DNA of 64,000 bases from Gymnothorax reevesii (Eukaryota; Chordata; Actinopteri; Anguilliformes; Muraenidae), in assembly GCA_029721435.1 (NCBI GenBank), contig CM056574.1:70165501-70229500 (forward strand), read 5' to 3'. Each line of letters opens with the position of its first letter. Within the stretch, counting starts at the first letter, position 1. Under the pieces are notes generated by a model. That model was given only the letters and a program-made list of their open reading frames with translations, was not told the DNA's origin and made no database searches. Shown here piece by piece: positions 32,216 to 44,560 of the stretch. Made by a program: the position numbers and the translations under genes.

Positions 32216-35164
32216 CAGTGTTGTGTCAGTTCACAATTACTATGAACTAGTTCAAAGTTCAGTTCACAGATTTTAAAATGAACTAGCTCAGTTCATATTT
32301 CTTTTAAAAAAATGAACTAAGTTCACAGTCCCAAAAAATGAACTAGTTCTTTTTTAAGTTAATTTTTAACGCAGTAATCCAAGCATTTTTTTCTTTATTA
32401 GAGTCTCTTTTTATCTATTCATCCCCAGCTCCCAATCACTACCACAATGTCCACAAATGGAATCACAGCTTTTATTTAACAAGTTATAGAACTGAAAAAA
32501 TGTCTGTAGATTCAAACTACATGCTGAAAGTAAGGTCCTGCAAAGTTTATGTATAAGCAATTTTCCTGCATTACAACTGCATGAATCACATTCCAAAGCA
32601 GTTCAAAAACATAACCCAAGATCAACAATGTTACAGTAGGCAAGAACACTAAGCAAAAGGTGTCTAGTGCATCCCACCTCTGAATTTCCCATTGACTATA
32701 TTGGAAGAACTCCTGCTATTGTTATTTAAAAAGTATACAATCGCAAATCTTTCCTGCGTAGGACTGGATTACATAGTAAAAAAAGAATCGAGGCGCAATT
32801 TTGCTTGACGCTTTTCGGGAATTATGTTATAAGAGCTTGTTTTAGTCAACGGTTAATCCATTGGTAGGTCTATATGACTCACATCTGACTCTGATTGGTC
32901 ACTTGCATAGTATTAGTGAATAGTCTGCAAGAACATTGCTGTATGTATCAGTTTGAACCAGGGGTGTCTCTAGACCCAATACTGTACTGGGGCACAACTA
33001 TTTTTAGCACTAATTTATCATAAAAATCATAAATAGTGCTTCAAATTATACATTCATGTCAGATTATCTTGTTGTCTGAATCTATGATTAACCACCTGAA
33101 ATGGACTGATGCATTTTGCACTTTACTCTAGACCTCTAAACCTGTTACAAGCAAAAAAAGACTGTACAACATTAAATAGCTCTTCCATTACTCTAAATAT
33201 AAACTGTATGTTTACGTGCCTGGCAGGCCAAAACACTAAATTATCCAGGCCATACAAACACACAGAGGAAAACAGACAAAACATTTCCTTATCAATAGTT
33301 TTGGATTAAGGCACAAAGTATGCAAAGCTACCCCAAACAACTGACTCACATTCAAATCACATTTCATTTTCACTGCAGTATTAATTGAAGGCTAAACATT
33401 CATTGTGTAATTCAAGTAAACCATTTCATCAAGGTACCACTAACTGCAATCATTAAACTGTATCTGATATGTTCCATTCTAATCAGTGCATCTTCACTAA
33501 ACATAAAACTATATTCACTAGTGTCAGCTATAACAGTAGGCTATCTTGAAGTCTTTACCAAAACTGTTTACTCTCCTTTGTTATCCTCAATGTTTCATAA
33601 CCAAAGTACTCGATGAGCCCGATTCTCTGTTCATACAGAACCCATGTTTTAACGTGAAATAGCGCATATATGCTCATCAAACATCGATAGCAATCTCCAG
33701 ACACCGAGTTGACATTACTTGGCTAACCATTATGAATCAACGTTATGCCTATGACGAGCCAGTTAGCTATAGGACAGCAGCTAACGTCTGCACCAGGCTA
33801 CTTCAATTAAGACGGCAGCTTAAAGTTTAAGCAAAGTTGTGACATTTAAATTCCCATGGAAATGGCGACACAGAAGAGAAAAGAAACAATAAGGACAGGC
33901 AGTTGCCCAGCACTAACCTGAAGACAGGTGGAAAGAATGACGGCGAGAGCAGTCAGCACTGACAGACACCGCTGTGTGCGTGACCTTGTGTTCTGAAGTG
34001 AGCACCAGCCGAATCACAGCCAAAGCCGCGTGAATATTAAGTAGCCACGTGCCATTGTGTACTATACGGAGTGAAGTGAATAAAGTAGCAACGAGTTACA
34101 GTTATCATATCAAGTAGTTGTGTGCCTATGCACACTGTTGCTGTAAATTCTCTTGCTGTAGATTATGTGGACATGTAGACTTAAAACGTGATATTTATTT
34201 TATTCCCTTGAAAATCATACTGGGACCAATAATGGGGCACGTGCCCCAGTAAAACGTCTGGTTCCGCCGATGGTTTGAACTCCCATGGTTACTGAGCTAT
34301 GTTTTCATTTCACGGAACCGACAGCCGAGCTGTATGCTGAAGCGCTATCTTCACTGGCAATCATAGAAAGCTAGCCAGTTTGGTTGACTGCCTTAGCTAC
34401 AATTGCGTTATCGTAATAATTAAAATAAAAACTCACAGCTTGCTCACTTAATAGTCCCTAGATAGGCAGATGCCTGTTAAGGATGCTGCTATTTGCACAA
34501 TTCATCCGGAATGAACACGTTACATAAACGTTTCTGCCAGGTCATTCGCTATGGCTAATTCTATGTATATGCAACTTGGGTTTATTGTGCCAACTAAGTT
34601 TATCGAGCCAGCTAAATTACAGATAAAGTTTGCGATCACAGCCGTCTACAGCGACCCGATTACCTATCAAGTCAGCTAGACAAGTGGCTAGTAAGTGTTG
34701 CGCTTCCTATGATTAACACGTGTTGTATGCTCGACTTCTCGAACAGTGTCATGTAAAATTGCGCATTAATTTTTATTCATATATGTTTTTCGATCACAAC
34801 TATGTTGAAATTGTTTCGGAAGACCCCTTAGTTAGTCTCCATAGGAAATTCAGAAGTGCGGTGCACTTCACGCCATATTGGTATCAACTGCGCTCGTAGA
34901 AGGATACGGCGGCAGCCTCTCCAGTTCCACATACATTCATTGGCATAGACAGAGCAGCGGCGGCGTCAGCTGATGACGTCATCACAAGTCAACTGGGAGA
35001 AGTATTTTTGGCAACAATATTGAACGCCCGTTATTCCTTACCAAAATGAACTCGTTCAGGGAATCGTTCGTTTTCGGCAGATGCGTACGTTCAGTTCATC
35101 GTTCGTCAAAATAATGAACGAGTTCATGAACGTCGTTCTTTTTTCCCGTTCATGCACAACACTG
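32216..35164. mobile_element. hAT element, 2.9 kb, non-autonomous
   Basis: Termini CAGTGTTGTG and CACAACACTG are flanked by a perfect 8-bp duplication AACTTCAG (32208-32215, 35165-35172), the hAT signature. Both subterminal regions carry repeats of ATGAAC(T/G)AGTTC-like palindromes (32245-32350 and 35045-35140), as transposase-binding sites often do. No transposase is seen. A second hAT sits inside. A TGACGTCA palindrome lies at 34974-34981. Confidence 0.9.
32959..34272. mobile_element. hAT element nested in hAT, 1.3 kb
   Basis: A perfect 8-bp duplication GTTTGAAC flanks it (32951-32958, 34273-34280). Left end CAGGGGTGTCTCTAGAC; right end, as complement, CATCGGCGGAACCAGAC; both continue to an actggggcac block. 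Long interior with no recognised transposase motif. It inserted after the outer hAT. Confidence 0.88.
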
Positions 35165-35929
35165 AACTTCAGTGTAACAGAGGGGTCATGCAAAGTTGAA
35201 GGTTAAAGAAAGGTCAAAATTCAAAATATGGAAAAATTCATTATATGTGATGTATCTTGCGACTTACTACCTACATAGCAAATTTCAGCCAAATATGTGC
35301 AATAATAGCTTTCAGATGGCCAATTATCTGATTTTCAATATGGCCACCGTGGCGGCCATGTTTGAAATCGGATGGGAACGCCTTGAACAAAACTTAGTGT
35401 TCTCATGGGCAGGACGGTACTGTCAAGTTTCACCTTCATTGGCCAAGTAGTTTCGGAGAAGATGATTTTGAAAGATTTCAATGCAACTCTCAGGGGTTGC
35501 ATGAAGTTGAAGGTGAAAGCAAGGTCAAAATTCGAAATACGGGAAAAGCCGTATGATATGTGATGCATCTTGCCATGTACTGACTACATAGTAAATTTCA
35601 GCTGAATGTGCGCATAAATAGCTTTCAGATGGCCAATTATGTGATTTTCAATATGGCCGCCATGGCGGCCATGCTTGAAATCGGATCGGAACGCCTTGAA
35701 CAAATTTTGGTGTCCTCATGGGTAAGAAGGTACCTGTCAAGTTTCACCTTCATAGGCCCAGTGGTTTCGGAGGAGAAGATGTTTACGGACGACGACGACG
35801 AACGACGGACAAACAGGCCATGACATAAGCTCATCTGACTTCGTCGTGAGGTGAGCTAAAAATGTGACAAATACGGCAAAAATAAGAAATCAGGAAGGGT
35901 GTTCATACTTTTTTGCGGCACCATATATA

Positions 35930-37458
35930 CAACTCCAATTCCAAAATAGTTGGGACAAAGCGTAAATTGTGAATAAAATCAAAACGCGATGACTTTCAAA
36001 TCACACCAGCCTGTATTTTGTTTTCAATAGAACAGAGATCACATAACAAATGTTGAAACTGAGAAATTTTGCTGTTTTATCCATAAAATGAGCTCATTTC
36101 AAATTTGATGGCTGCTACAGGTCTCAAAAAAGTTGGGATAGGGCCCTGTTTGCCATGGTGTAGCATCCCCTCTTCTTTTTAACGCAGAGTGAAGGCATCT
36201 GGGCATCAAGGGGATAAGTTTCTTGAGTTTAGCCATTGGAATTTGATCCCACTCTTGCTTAATACAGGCTTCCAGCTGCTGGAGAGTTTTGGGTCTCCTT
36301 TGATGGACTTTTCCTTTAATTATGCTCCAAATGTTCTCAATTGGTGAAAAATCAGGACTGCAGGCAGGCCAGTTCAGCACATGTACTCCTCTGCTACAAA
36401 GCCATGCTGTTGTAATAGCTGCAGTATGTGATTTTGCATTGTCCTGCTGAAATACACAAGGCCATCCCTGGAATAGATGTCATCTGGAGGGGAGCATATG
36501 TTGCTCTGAAACCTTTATATAGCTTTCAGCATTCATGGTGCTTTTTAAAACATGCAAGTGTCCCGCACCATGTGCAATAATGCACCCTCATACCAGCAGA
36601 TGCACTGGCTTTTGAAATGAACGCTGATAACAGGAGGGGCGGTCTTTCTCCTCTTTAGCCCGGAGGACACGATGCCCATGATTTCCAACAAGAATGTCAA
36701 ACTTGGACTGGTCTGACCACAGGGCACTTTGCCACTTTGCTGCATTTCATTTTAAATGTGCCTTGGCTCACAGAAAGTGGTGACGCTTCTGGATCATGCT
36801 CAACAATGGCTTCCTTTTTGCATGATAAAGTTTCAGGTGGCATCTGTGGATGGCACGGCGGACTGCGTTTACTGACAGTGGTATCTTGAAGTATTCCTGG
36901 GCCCATTTAGTAATGTCAGTGACAGAATCATGTCGGTGAGTGATGCAGTGGTGTCTGAGGGCCCGAAGATCACGGGCATCCAGTAAAGGTCTTCGACCTG
37001 GTCCCTACGCACAGAGATTTTTCCAGTCTTCTCTCTTGATGTTATGCACTGTCGATGATGAGACCTTTAAAGCCTTTGCAATTTGAAGTTGAGGAACATT
37101 ATTTTTAAAGTATTCCACAATTTTTTATGCAAGCCTTCACAGATTGGAGAGCCTCTGGCAATCTTTACTTCTGTGAGACTCAGCCTCTCCAAGTCATGTA
37201 CCTGATGCCAGTTAATGTAATTACTTGCTAAATGTTCTTTCAGCTGATTCTCTTATATATTAATTGCTTTTTCTGCCCTTTTTTTTTTTTTTTTTTTGCC
37301 TGTGTCCCAACTTTTTTGAGACCTGATGCAGCCAGAAAATTTTAAATGAGCTCATTTTGTGGATAAAAATGTTAATGGCTCATGTGATCTGAAAGTTACT
37401 GCATTTTGATTTTATTCACAATTGACACTTCGTCCCAACTATTTTGGAATTGAGGTTG
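35930..37458 (-). mobile_element. Tc1-like transposon (CAACTCCAATTCC family), full length
   Basis: Termini CAACTCCAATTCCAAAATAG and the inverted ...CAATTGAGGTTG-type end (tattttggaattgaggttg) lie at 35930 and 37458, each with TA outside (35928-35929, 37459-37460). It abuts the terminus of the preceding Tc1 through tatata. Coding is on the minus strand. A 20-T run is at about 37279-37298. Confidence 0.88.
36099..37200 (-). pseudogene. Tc1-like transposase pseudogene (full-length, decayed)
   Basis: Recognisable parts in order: LQIAKALKVSSSTVHNI (HTH), RPLLDARDLRALRHHCITH, YFKIPLSVNAVRRAIHRC, then [13 protein letters not shown] (first Asp) and, after frame changes, VFQQDNAKSHTAAI (second Asp) and CSPDFSPIENIWSII (Glu). 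Stops include TAG/TGA codons in the HTH linker and before AKAHLK. The catalytic residues survive, but several frameshifts and at least four stops block translation. It is related to the CAAAACCC family at 1194 and 46031. Confidence 0.85.
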
Positions 37459-37599
37459 TATAAACAATATAATTATAGAGAAACGGAATATAGCAGTGTG
37501 TGAAATACTTTGTTAATGTTTCAATGGAAATGACAAAATCCAAACAATTATTCAATACAAAATACAAAAGATTCAACAAAATCAATGTTTCATAATAGT

Positions 37600-38390
37600 T
37601 AGCACCCTTCATTTAGTACTTAGTGCAATCACCCTTGGCAAGGACAGCAGCAAGGAGTCTTTTCCTGTAAGTTTGTTTCGACAAGGTTAAGGAACACGTT
37701 CGGGTGGAGGGAGGGGGGGAGATTTTGGACCATTCCTTTGAGCAGATTCCTTCATGATCCTTCACATTATTGGGTTTGCGTTTATCAACTGCCCTCTTCT
37801 ACTCAACCCACAGGTTTTCAATAGGATTGAGGTCTGGAGACAGCCACTGCAAATCGTTGATTTTCTTGTCAAAGTCCAGTCCCACCTTCAGGCGAAGGCA
37901 ATCAGATTGTTAGCCAAAATATCCTGGTACTTGGAATTCATTATGCCATTAATCTTAACCAGTGCCCCAAGACATCTTGAATTAAAACAGCCCCAAAATT
38001 TAACTGACCCACCATATTTCCCATATTTCATCGTGGGTAAGAAGTACTTCTCCTCGAGGTGTTTTGTCTCCAAACATGCCAATGCTGTATCTGACCGAAA
38101 CTTGCAATTTTGGTCTCATCTAAGCAGAGAAGCTTGATCCAGTCATAATTGACATTTGGCAAACTCCAAGCGCTAGCTTCTGTGTCTACTGGTCAGAAAT
38201 GGCTTTCATCTGGCAACCCATCCAAAGAGCCTGAGGTTGTGGAGGTGGCGCCTGATGGTGCTTTTTCAAACCTGATGATCCCAAGATGCCACCGAGGTCT
38301 GCAATAGCTTCACTGCTTCTGTAGCATCACTGACTATCCTCAGTATCCTGGGAGGAAAAATGCAGTTGCACCCTATATCACTGAAGTTAA
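37600..38390 (-). pseudogene. Tc1-like transposase relic, 5' and end-truncated
   Basis: On the minus strand: conserved HTH end (ILRIVSDATEAVK; ASWDHQV), then MACLETKHLEEKYFLP, YGKYGGSVKFWGCFNSR and INGIMNSKYQDI (core of the DDE domain), and finally a NPIENLWV-type block near 37820 with a KRLLAAV-like end near 37650. The first Asp region (DETKI) is eroded and the N-terminus is cut at 38390, where the next element starts. No inverted terminus was found. Confidence 0.7.
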
Positions 38391-39185
38391 AGGGGACCTA
38401 TTATGCTACATTTCCAAGTTTATATTTTGATCTTGGACTCCCCTAGAGTACACCTGATCGTTCAAAGTCCAATAAAGGGTCCTTATTTAGTTCATACTGC
38501 CATCTTCAAAAAAGCCCATTTGTAGTCCACTGCAGTCTCTGCCTGAAACGCTTCGTTTGGGCAGCTCGTCCGCTATGGCCCCCCCTCCCCATGTGCCCTC
38601 TTTCTACCGATTAGCCAGCTCTGTGGAGGGCGGAGCTGGGCGGGACTCGGCAGAACGCAGTTTTCCGAGTCCGCCTCCCTAATGTGAAACGTGAGACGCC
38701 TCTGCCATCTGAGCTAAGGCATTGGCGGGGAAATTCTGCAAACAAATGCTGTACATGTGCATAGATCTAATGAAGTCCAACTTATTCTAATAAACACAGC
38801 AGCGAAAGTCTGTCAGCTCAATCTCAAATTTGCCATCTACCTACGGCTTCTATGGTGAGTACACTGGTATTTCCATTCTACAGCTAGGATTGAGGGAAAG
38901 CCAGAATCCACCCCATACAGACACATTTGTAGAACAGGTCGAATACCCAAGTGCAGACCGAAGACTGTAGAAATCCGGTGGGTCTGAGTTTAGAGGGAAA
39001 CATGAGGAGCACCAAAAAGTGGACCAACAACTTATGGACAGCTTTGGTATGTATTACAAGGACCTGCTGGTTTGTGTGGATAACTGTGGTGTGTTATTAG
39101 CGTGGAGTAACGAACAGCTTCTGCGCTGGTATATGACGGAAGGGCGAAAGCTCCAGACTAAACGGCATTTTCGGAAATTGCCTGT

Positions 39186-39362
39186 GGAAATAATAATAAT
39201 AACAACAACAATAATACTACATCAGTTTTATATAGCGCTTTTCTGGGCACTCAAAGACAGTTCACAATGGATACATTATTGATTCACTCACACATTCACG
39301 CTCTGATGGTGGTAAACTACGTTTTTGTAGCCACAGCTGCCCTGGGGCAGACTGATGGAATG
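39186..39362 (-). mobile_element. 5'-truncated SINE with (ATA/ACA) tail
   Basis: Read on the minus strand the body ends with agaaaagcgctatataaaac, the fish SINE tail, then a (TTA/TTG)n tail (39186-39212 on plus: aataataataataacaacaa). The rest (cagctgccctggggcagact, cacattcacgctctgatgg) matches a common fish SINE body. No tRNA head remains. Confidence 0.65.
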
Positions 39363-39410
39363 CATTGTATCAGAATGACCAGCATTTGCTTGCAGAAAAT
39401 GGGAGCAATA

Positions 39411-39550
39411 AGTCGCTTTCAACACCGGATGCGAAACGAATTTTTCGCGTGACAGATTACATTGAAAGACAATGCAGTGTCACTGCATTGACTTTGAAAG
39501 TAATCTGTTCGGCGAAAAATTTATTTTGCGTCCAGTATGAAAGCGATTTA
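39411..39550. mobile_element. Palindromic Harbinger-type mini-MITE (about 135 bp)
   Basis: Left arm tcgctttcaacaccggatgc ... gcagtg and right arm cactgcattgact ... ccagtatgaaagcga are near-perfect inverted repeats meeting at about 39481, with no internal spacer. The arms contain gcgaaacgaatttttcgcg, shared with 7426 and 48282. Flanks are TA-rich without a clear 3-bp duplication. Confidence 0.65.
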
Positions 39551-39843
39551 AAGTGCCCATAACGTGTGTACTCGCGTCTTTGCATTGACTTTGAATGTAA
39601 TCTGTAGCACAAAAAATTTGTTTCGCGTCCGAAGTGAAAGCAGCTTTATGGATAGTACGGGACAGCTAGACAGAGCACCGGTTGTTATGAACATAAAACA
39701 GGTTTGACAGACCGTAAGTACCGTTAGCGTGGACAGTTGCTTATGTGGAGCTAGCGAATCGATAACTTCTACAGGAAAAAATTTTCTATTCAATCTCTGC
39801 CTTTTTCGGCTTTTTATTAACCAGAACAATTTCTAAAGGGGGA
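39551..39843 (-). repeat. Repeat homologous to the interior of 6977-7761
   Basis: The complement aligns with 7106-7400: cccccttta-gaaattgtt, then aaaaaggcagagatt, then gctagctccacataagcaac, and then the ataaagctgctttcac start of the terminal motif. Present in reverse orientation relative to 7.1 kb, probably a truncated sister of that MITE. Confidence 0.6.
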
Positions 39844-40287
39844 TGGAATTATGCCACGGCAGTGCAGAGAAATTGTTTGTTATACCAGACACGTTAGAGT
39901 TTGTGCATTTCAAGATTGCTTTCACGGTAGCATCAGAGAGCTAGCCCAGATATTGGTGAAGTATCCGTCTGATCCCGGTCACAGATAAGTGAAGCGATCA
40001 CAAGCAGCTGTAAACAAACCCAAACACATATCCCAAGCTCTGCAAAACCTACAGCACGCAAACTAACACGCAGTAGCTGGCAGAGGTCGTAACAACCACA
40101 GAGACAAACCCTTGCAATAGAGATTTGACAAACAGCAAGTTCCGTTACATTGGACAGCTGTACCAAGCATCCAAATTACAAACAAGTATAAAAAGTTAGC
40201 TTCAAATGAGGTTTGTGTTCACACCATTCGTTTTATTTTCCTGATATTACTCTTGCATATTTAGAACACAAACATCAGCATAAGTAA

Positions 40288-41666
40288 TAGGGCTGGGTAT
40301 TGCCACTGATTTCCCGAATCAATTCGATTTCGATGCACAAGGTACCGATTCGATTAGATATAAATTCATTGAAGGATATTTCAGCTACAGTGCCCGTTTT
40401 GCTTGAATATGAAAGGGAGTCTTAGAGAACTAATGGCAGAAATTATACTTTCAGTTGAATTATTAACGAGAAACCTTTTAACTTGGCACAATATTTAAAA
40501 TAATAAACTTCACACTAAAAAGTGACCCCCAAACTTGTTCCCTAAAAATACTTTTTATTGACCAACACATTTGATCAATCAACATAATAAAGTGCAACAT
40601 AGACTGAACAGTCAGTAGACCATTATTCTCTGAAACTGGGTCAATATTACATGCTTCACGTTGCAAGTTCATTTTCCAGTAAATGTCACTGAATTTAAAC
40701 CAATATCCTTGCCCAAAATATGCCACATGGACAAGTTTGACTTTTCAGAAATAAATATTACAATACATTCAACAGAGAAAATATTATTGGATTTTTTATT
40801 CAAAACTGGTTGAAATGGTGGACAAAAATTGGGACATTTCATTACTAAACTTCCACCCAACGCTGTTATTGAAAATATAAAAAATAATCTCCCAACACAT
40901 GTAGTTGAGCTTAAAAAAAAGATCTGATACCGAATTTATATCAAACGTTGATTTTGTTCTCTCATCATTACTTGTAGCTTGAAAATCCGGCCTCAATTTA
41001 CCGTTCCGTGCGTAACCAGTCGTGTCCACTGCAGTTATGTACGGATCACAGTACATTTTTACCATCAACAGCTATTTTCGCATTTGCAGCATGCTTTCTA
41101 TCAATGAAACACTGCTCCGTATAGATTTATATGACACATAGTCAAAATACCTCTACCTGCAATTAAGTTATTCATTAGGCCTTTTATCCGTTAGGTCGGG
41201 AAATTCATTACTTAAGGAGTTTTTTTGGAGGATTGTACTCAAATTTTATTTATTTTTTTTTGAACTGGGACTTCTACTTTTACTCTACTACATTTAAAAG
41301 ATAAAATGTATATTTTTACTTTGTTACTTTGACACTGGCCACTTCGCTACTTTATTTAAAATTTAAATATGAATGCAATTCATCATTTAAGGATTATCTG
41401 GATTTGGCGTGTTTGAGAAGAGCAGCGGTGCTCGGCGGGGTATCTTAGTGCAGAAGAGTCTGCCAGCAAACATAAAGCTGCAAATTTATGCATGCAGAAC
41501 AATACTGTACCACTAGATGACACTCCTGGATCAGTTATTGAATATTCACAAGCAAGATGGAAATGCACGAATAAAAGATCGATTTGAATAAAATAAATCA
41601 ATATCGAAAATTTTAATGAAAAAAATGGATCTGAATCGGAAAATTGATTTTTTGAACCCAGCCCTA
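40288..41666. mobile_element. hAT-type non-autonomous element, 1.4 kb
   Basis: Ends TAGGGCTGGGTATTG and the inverted ...GAACCCAGCCCTA, each followed by clusters of (a)tcgattc-like motifs. Flanking 8-mers ATAAGTAA (40280-40287) and ATCAGTAA (41667-41674) differ at one base, consistent with a hAT 8-bp duplication. No transposase motif inside. Confidence 0.7.
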
Positions 41667-42519
41667 ATCAGTAACTTGGCTCAATTAGCCACAGTGCTAC
41701 AGCCACTATCAACAGGCTATCACATTAGGTAGGCTTTTGCCATAAAACCAACTTACAGCTTCCGCTTCTGAGAGTCACGGACAGTCACAATCGATGCAGG
41801 CTTCAGATATTTTACAGAGCCTGCGTTTGAGGCCAGTTGTTAGTGCCAACTATCGTTAGCGGTCCTGCTAGCCACCCGTAACACGTAGGCTTCACTTACA
41901 TTATTTGCTGTCATATCGTTACTAACAGCTTGTGGCTCCGAGCGCTTGATCGATGCAACTGCTTTAGGTTTGAGAAGCAGCTGAAATGCTTATCCAGCAT
42001 GGAATTATCCTTTATTGACAAAGCTATCTTTGGTAAAATGCTGAGCACAAACAGCTAACGTTCCCTTTGGCCCTGGCTGTTTGATTTCTGGTGGCATTGA
42101 CTTTTGGAAGAGAAAGGTGCTTTTCTTCGCGTCCAAAAATAAACGAACAGCCAGCTTTGGGAGAGATACTGACAAGAACTGCAGATCATTTGAGGTGCAG
42201 TTTTCTTTTGTCTTTCCAAAAGTGTCGATGCTACTAAGGCATAGTATGATCTGCGGTTGTTTGAGCCTGCGAGAGTAGTTTGCAGTGTGGGCAGGTCCAG
42301 CGCAGTGATTGGCTCTGGCAGGGTCTGTATTAATTGGACGGCACTAGCTGACGTCTGGTTTTTCCCAGATCTCGTGATGATCTCGGGACAAGGTGTTCAG
42401 AGAGGAAATCACGCTCATGAAATCACGTTCTTGGATTTTCAGAGGTTGAGTATGGACATCCAACATTATAACATTACTTATATGTATTAAAAGAAGGATC
42501 AGAATAATAGGTCCCCGCA

Positions 42520-44316
42520 GGTTAGGGTTACCGGTGTTACCTCATTTTTCTTCCCTAGTGAAACAGGAAGTGATGTAATGGCTCAATATAATTCCTTAAC
42601 ACAGATAAAACTTATATAAGTGAGATTTCTTACCTATTGTAATTTTGGGAGATAGTGATGCCATTAACTGTGAAACTTTGATTATGAGGAAATTGATTTT
42701 TAATTGAACCAGTAAATAATTTTGGTTGGTTCCATTGGAACATTAAAATATTGTGCAGTATTTCCCACACGTTGTTATTTAGAGCTTAGCTAAAAATATA
42801 TTTTTTTTTTGAATTTTTTCAAGTGTTGTTTGTGAACTGCCAATCAGGGGTTCCAGTCATTTTTGAGCCCACTGTAGATGACTGAAATTTGCAGGATTGG
42901 TTTTTTGGTATAATATGGCTCAAATGACCAAAAATCAGTAACACGACCTGTACAGATGCCAAATAGTAGGTTTCACAAAATAACCCACTGAAGTTTGGTT
43001 TGGTGCATGGGACCAGGTTTAGCCCTCTATTTCTCCAGAATGAAACACACTAGATCTTTCTAGTCTCAGAAATTATTTGTCATGTCACAGTGATTTCATT
43101 ACAGCTTGGTAAGTAATTTAACATTTCATTTAAGATATTTGACTGTTTGTGTGTTTATGGTTCTTTTGTGCAAGCTTTGGTTTTATGGTTTCTTGAGAAA
43201 TTATGACTTAGGTAAAATTCTTCAGGTTTTACGCAGTGAACGTTCTGACAATAAACAGTAACCAAGCAACAGGGCCTTTAGGTGGAAATGCGGAAAAATG
43301 TCCAATGCAAATTACACAAGCAACAACAAGAGCAGTAAATAAGCGCAATATGCTGCCTGCTAAGAGCACAAACGATATTTTCTAAAGCCATGACATTAAG
43401 GAGACAAAATAATTGTACCCTTTACCTTACAGTGGTTTACACAACAGCATCAATTCGGCAACTTCCCAAATGACTAATTGAAGCGTCTAAAGCACTTTTG
43501 CAGAGAGCCAATGGAAAAAAAAAAAAGCTTTTATGCTAACACTGAACTTGCAAAGAGGCAGGCTAATGGAAGAAACATTAAAAGATCAAAGAGAGAGAGA
43601 CAGGGAACTCAAAGATGGGTTTGTGCGAGAAACCGTTGTCAGAGTTTATGCAAATACACCTGGGGATTTCCTGACATGAGTTCCGCAGGACCACTGTCAT
43701 ACTGCTGCTGCTCCCTTGACACGCAGGAAAAATAACCACGCAGTTTCAGTTTACTGCTGAAAACAACCGAACGTGGTCAACCAAAACCGAAGAGATGCTG
43801 CAAGCATCCAACACTAAGGTTTCCATCGCATTCTTACATGCATGGTGAACCTGTAGAGCAAAAATGAATGCCTGTAGCCAGATCATTTACACCTTTGCAG
43901 CTAAATTATAGTCGCAGTCGAAGGAAAGTGGCAAAGAGAGCTAGAATGGCACCCCATCAAAAGGGACAATTGTTCTGTCCAGTAAATCTGGAACATGTGA
44001 AGCCCTTCTTGTCTGGGCTGTCAATTTGACACGTCAATTCCCAGGCCAGCAAACAACCAATTAACCATGAAGTGGTAACAACATTACTGGCCCCAACAAC
44101 TAAAATGTGTTAAAAGTCATTAACTATCGCAAGTCATACCAATTCTAATAACTTAAAACAACAGAGCAGAGCATATAACCTTTCACCATAACTGTGCTTT
44201 CCGGAAGTTTCCAGCATTGAGCATTTCATAGAATACTTTTTTCTTTCTTTTTTTTTTTTACACTGTGTGGGGTCCTATATCAGAGCCACTGCTTCCATCA
44301 TACAGCGAAAACTCGA
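42520..44316. other. Unannotated stretch
   Basis: No domain, terminus or tandem array. An 85-codon lysine/arginine-rich frame at 43478-43735 spans an A-run and looks spurious. Confidence 0.45.
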
Positions 44317-44560
44317 GTTCTCAAAGTGCAGGGAAAAAGTATTCATCCCTTCCCCAATTTATTTTTGCTTATTTGTCATATATAAATTTTTCAGATCACT
44401 GCCCTAATTTTTTCAATAAGACAAGGTGAGTAAACACAAAATGCTGCTTTAAATGATCATTTCATTTTTCGCAGATAGAGTTGTACAAAATGTCAATCAC
44501 CCTGTGAAAAACTAACTGTCCCCTAAACCTACAACTTAAACTGTTTGTGCTACCCTCGGC
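44317..44560. mobile_element. Isolated Tc1-type terminal repeat
   Basis: Starts agtgcagggaaaaagtattc and contains gtgaaaaactaactgtcccc, matching the termini of the family at 31021-35922. No coding region or second terminus is present. Confidence 0.6.

Larger units (their letters stand above)
32049..35855. repeat. GCTCACC-ended tandem repeat (period about 311), split by hAT
   Basis: The block begins ccctgtagctcacctgacc and ends gtcgtgaggtgagctaaa, so its ends are inverted. Units contain cgccttgaacaaaacttagtg (35379) and cgccttgaacaaattttggtg (35691), about 311 bases apart, plus cagatggccaattat and ttcaatatggccgcc; a third partial unit (32095-32215) lies left of the hAT insertion. The tail has acggacgacgacgacgaacg. 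No coding. Confidence 0.6.
31021..35922 (-). mobile_element. Tc1-like transposon, 3'-deleted, with large nested insertion
   Basis: The minus-strand transposase relic (31021-31843) is followed by family 5' sequence up to about 32043 (gggggacaattagtttttca, then aggaccaggtaggtttg). The family's terminal block (gtgacaaatacggc, then aataagaaatcaggaagggt) reappears at 35862-35922. The 3.8 kb between is an insertion of a tandem repeat that itself holds two hAT elements. The other terminus, beyond 31021, is deleted. A lone terminus of the same kind lies at 44317-44560. Confidence 0.7.
38391..42516. mobile_element. AGGGGACCTATTATG-ended 4.1-kb element with nested insertions
   Basis: TTAA (38387-38390) precedes the left end AGGGGACCTATTATGC; its inverted partner ataataggtcccc ends at 42516, but the right flank is not TTAA. 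The ends are of a type common in fish. A SINE fragment, two Harbinger-type MITE pieces and a hAT lie inside. A short frame MDQQLMDSFGMYYKDLLVCV (39019 on) is not assigned. Family is tentative (Kolobok-like by site). Confidence 0.45.

Noticed and set aside
43478..43735. Lys/Arg-rich 85-codon frame
   Set aside because: Spans an A-run; no family match or regulatory context.
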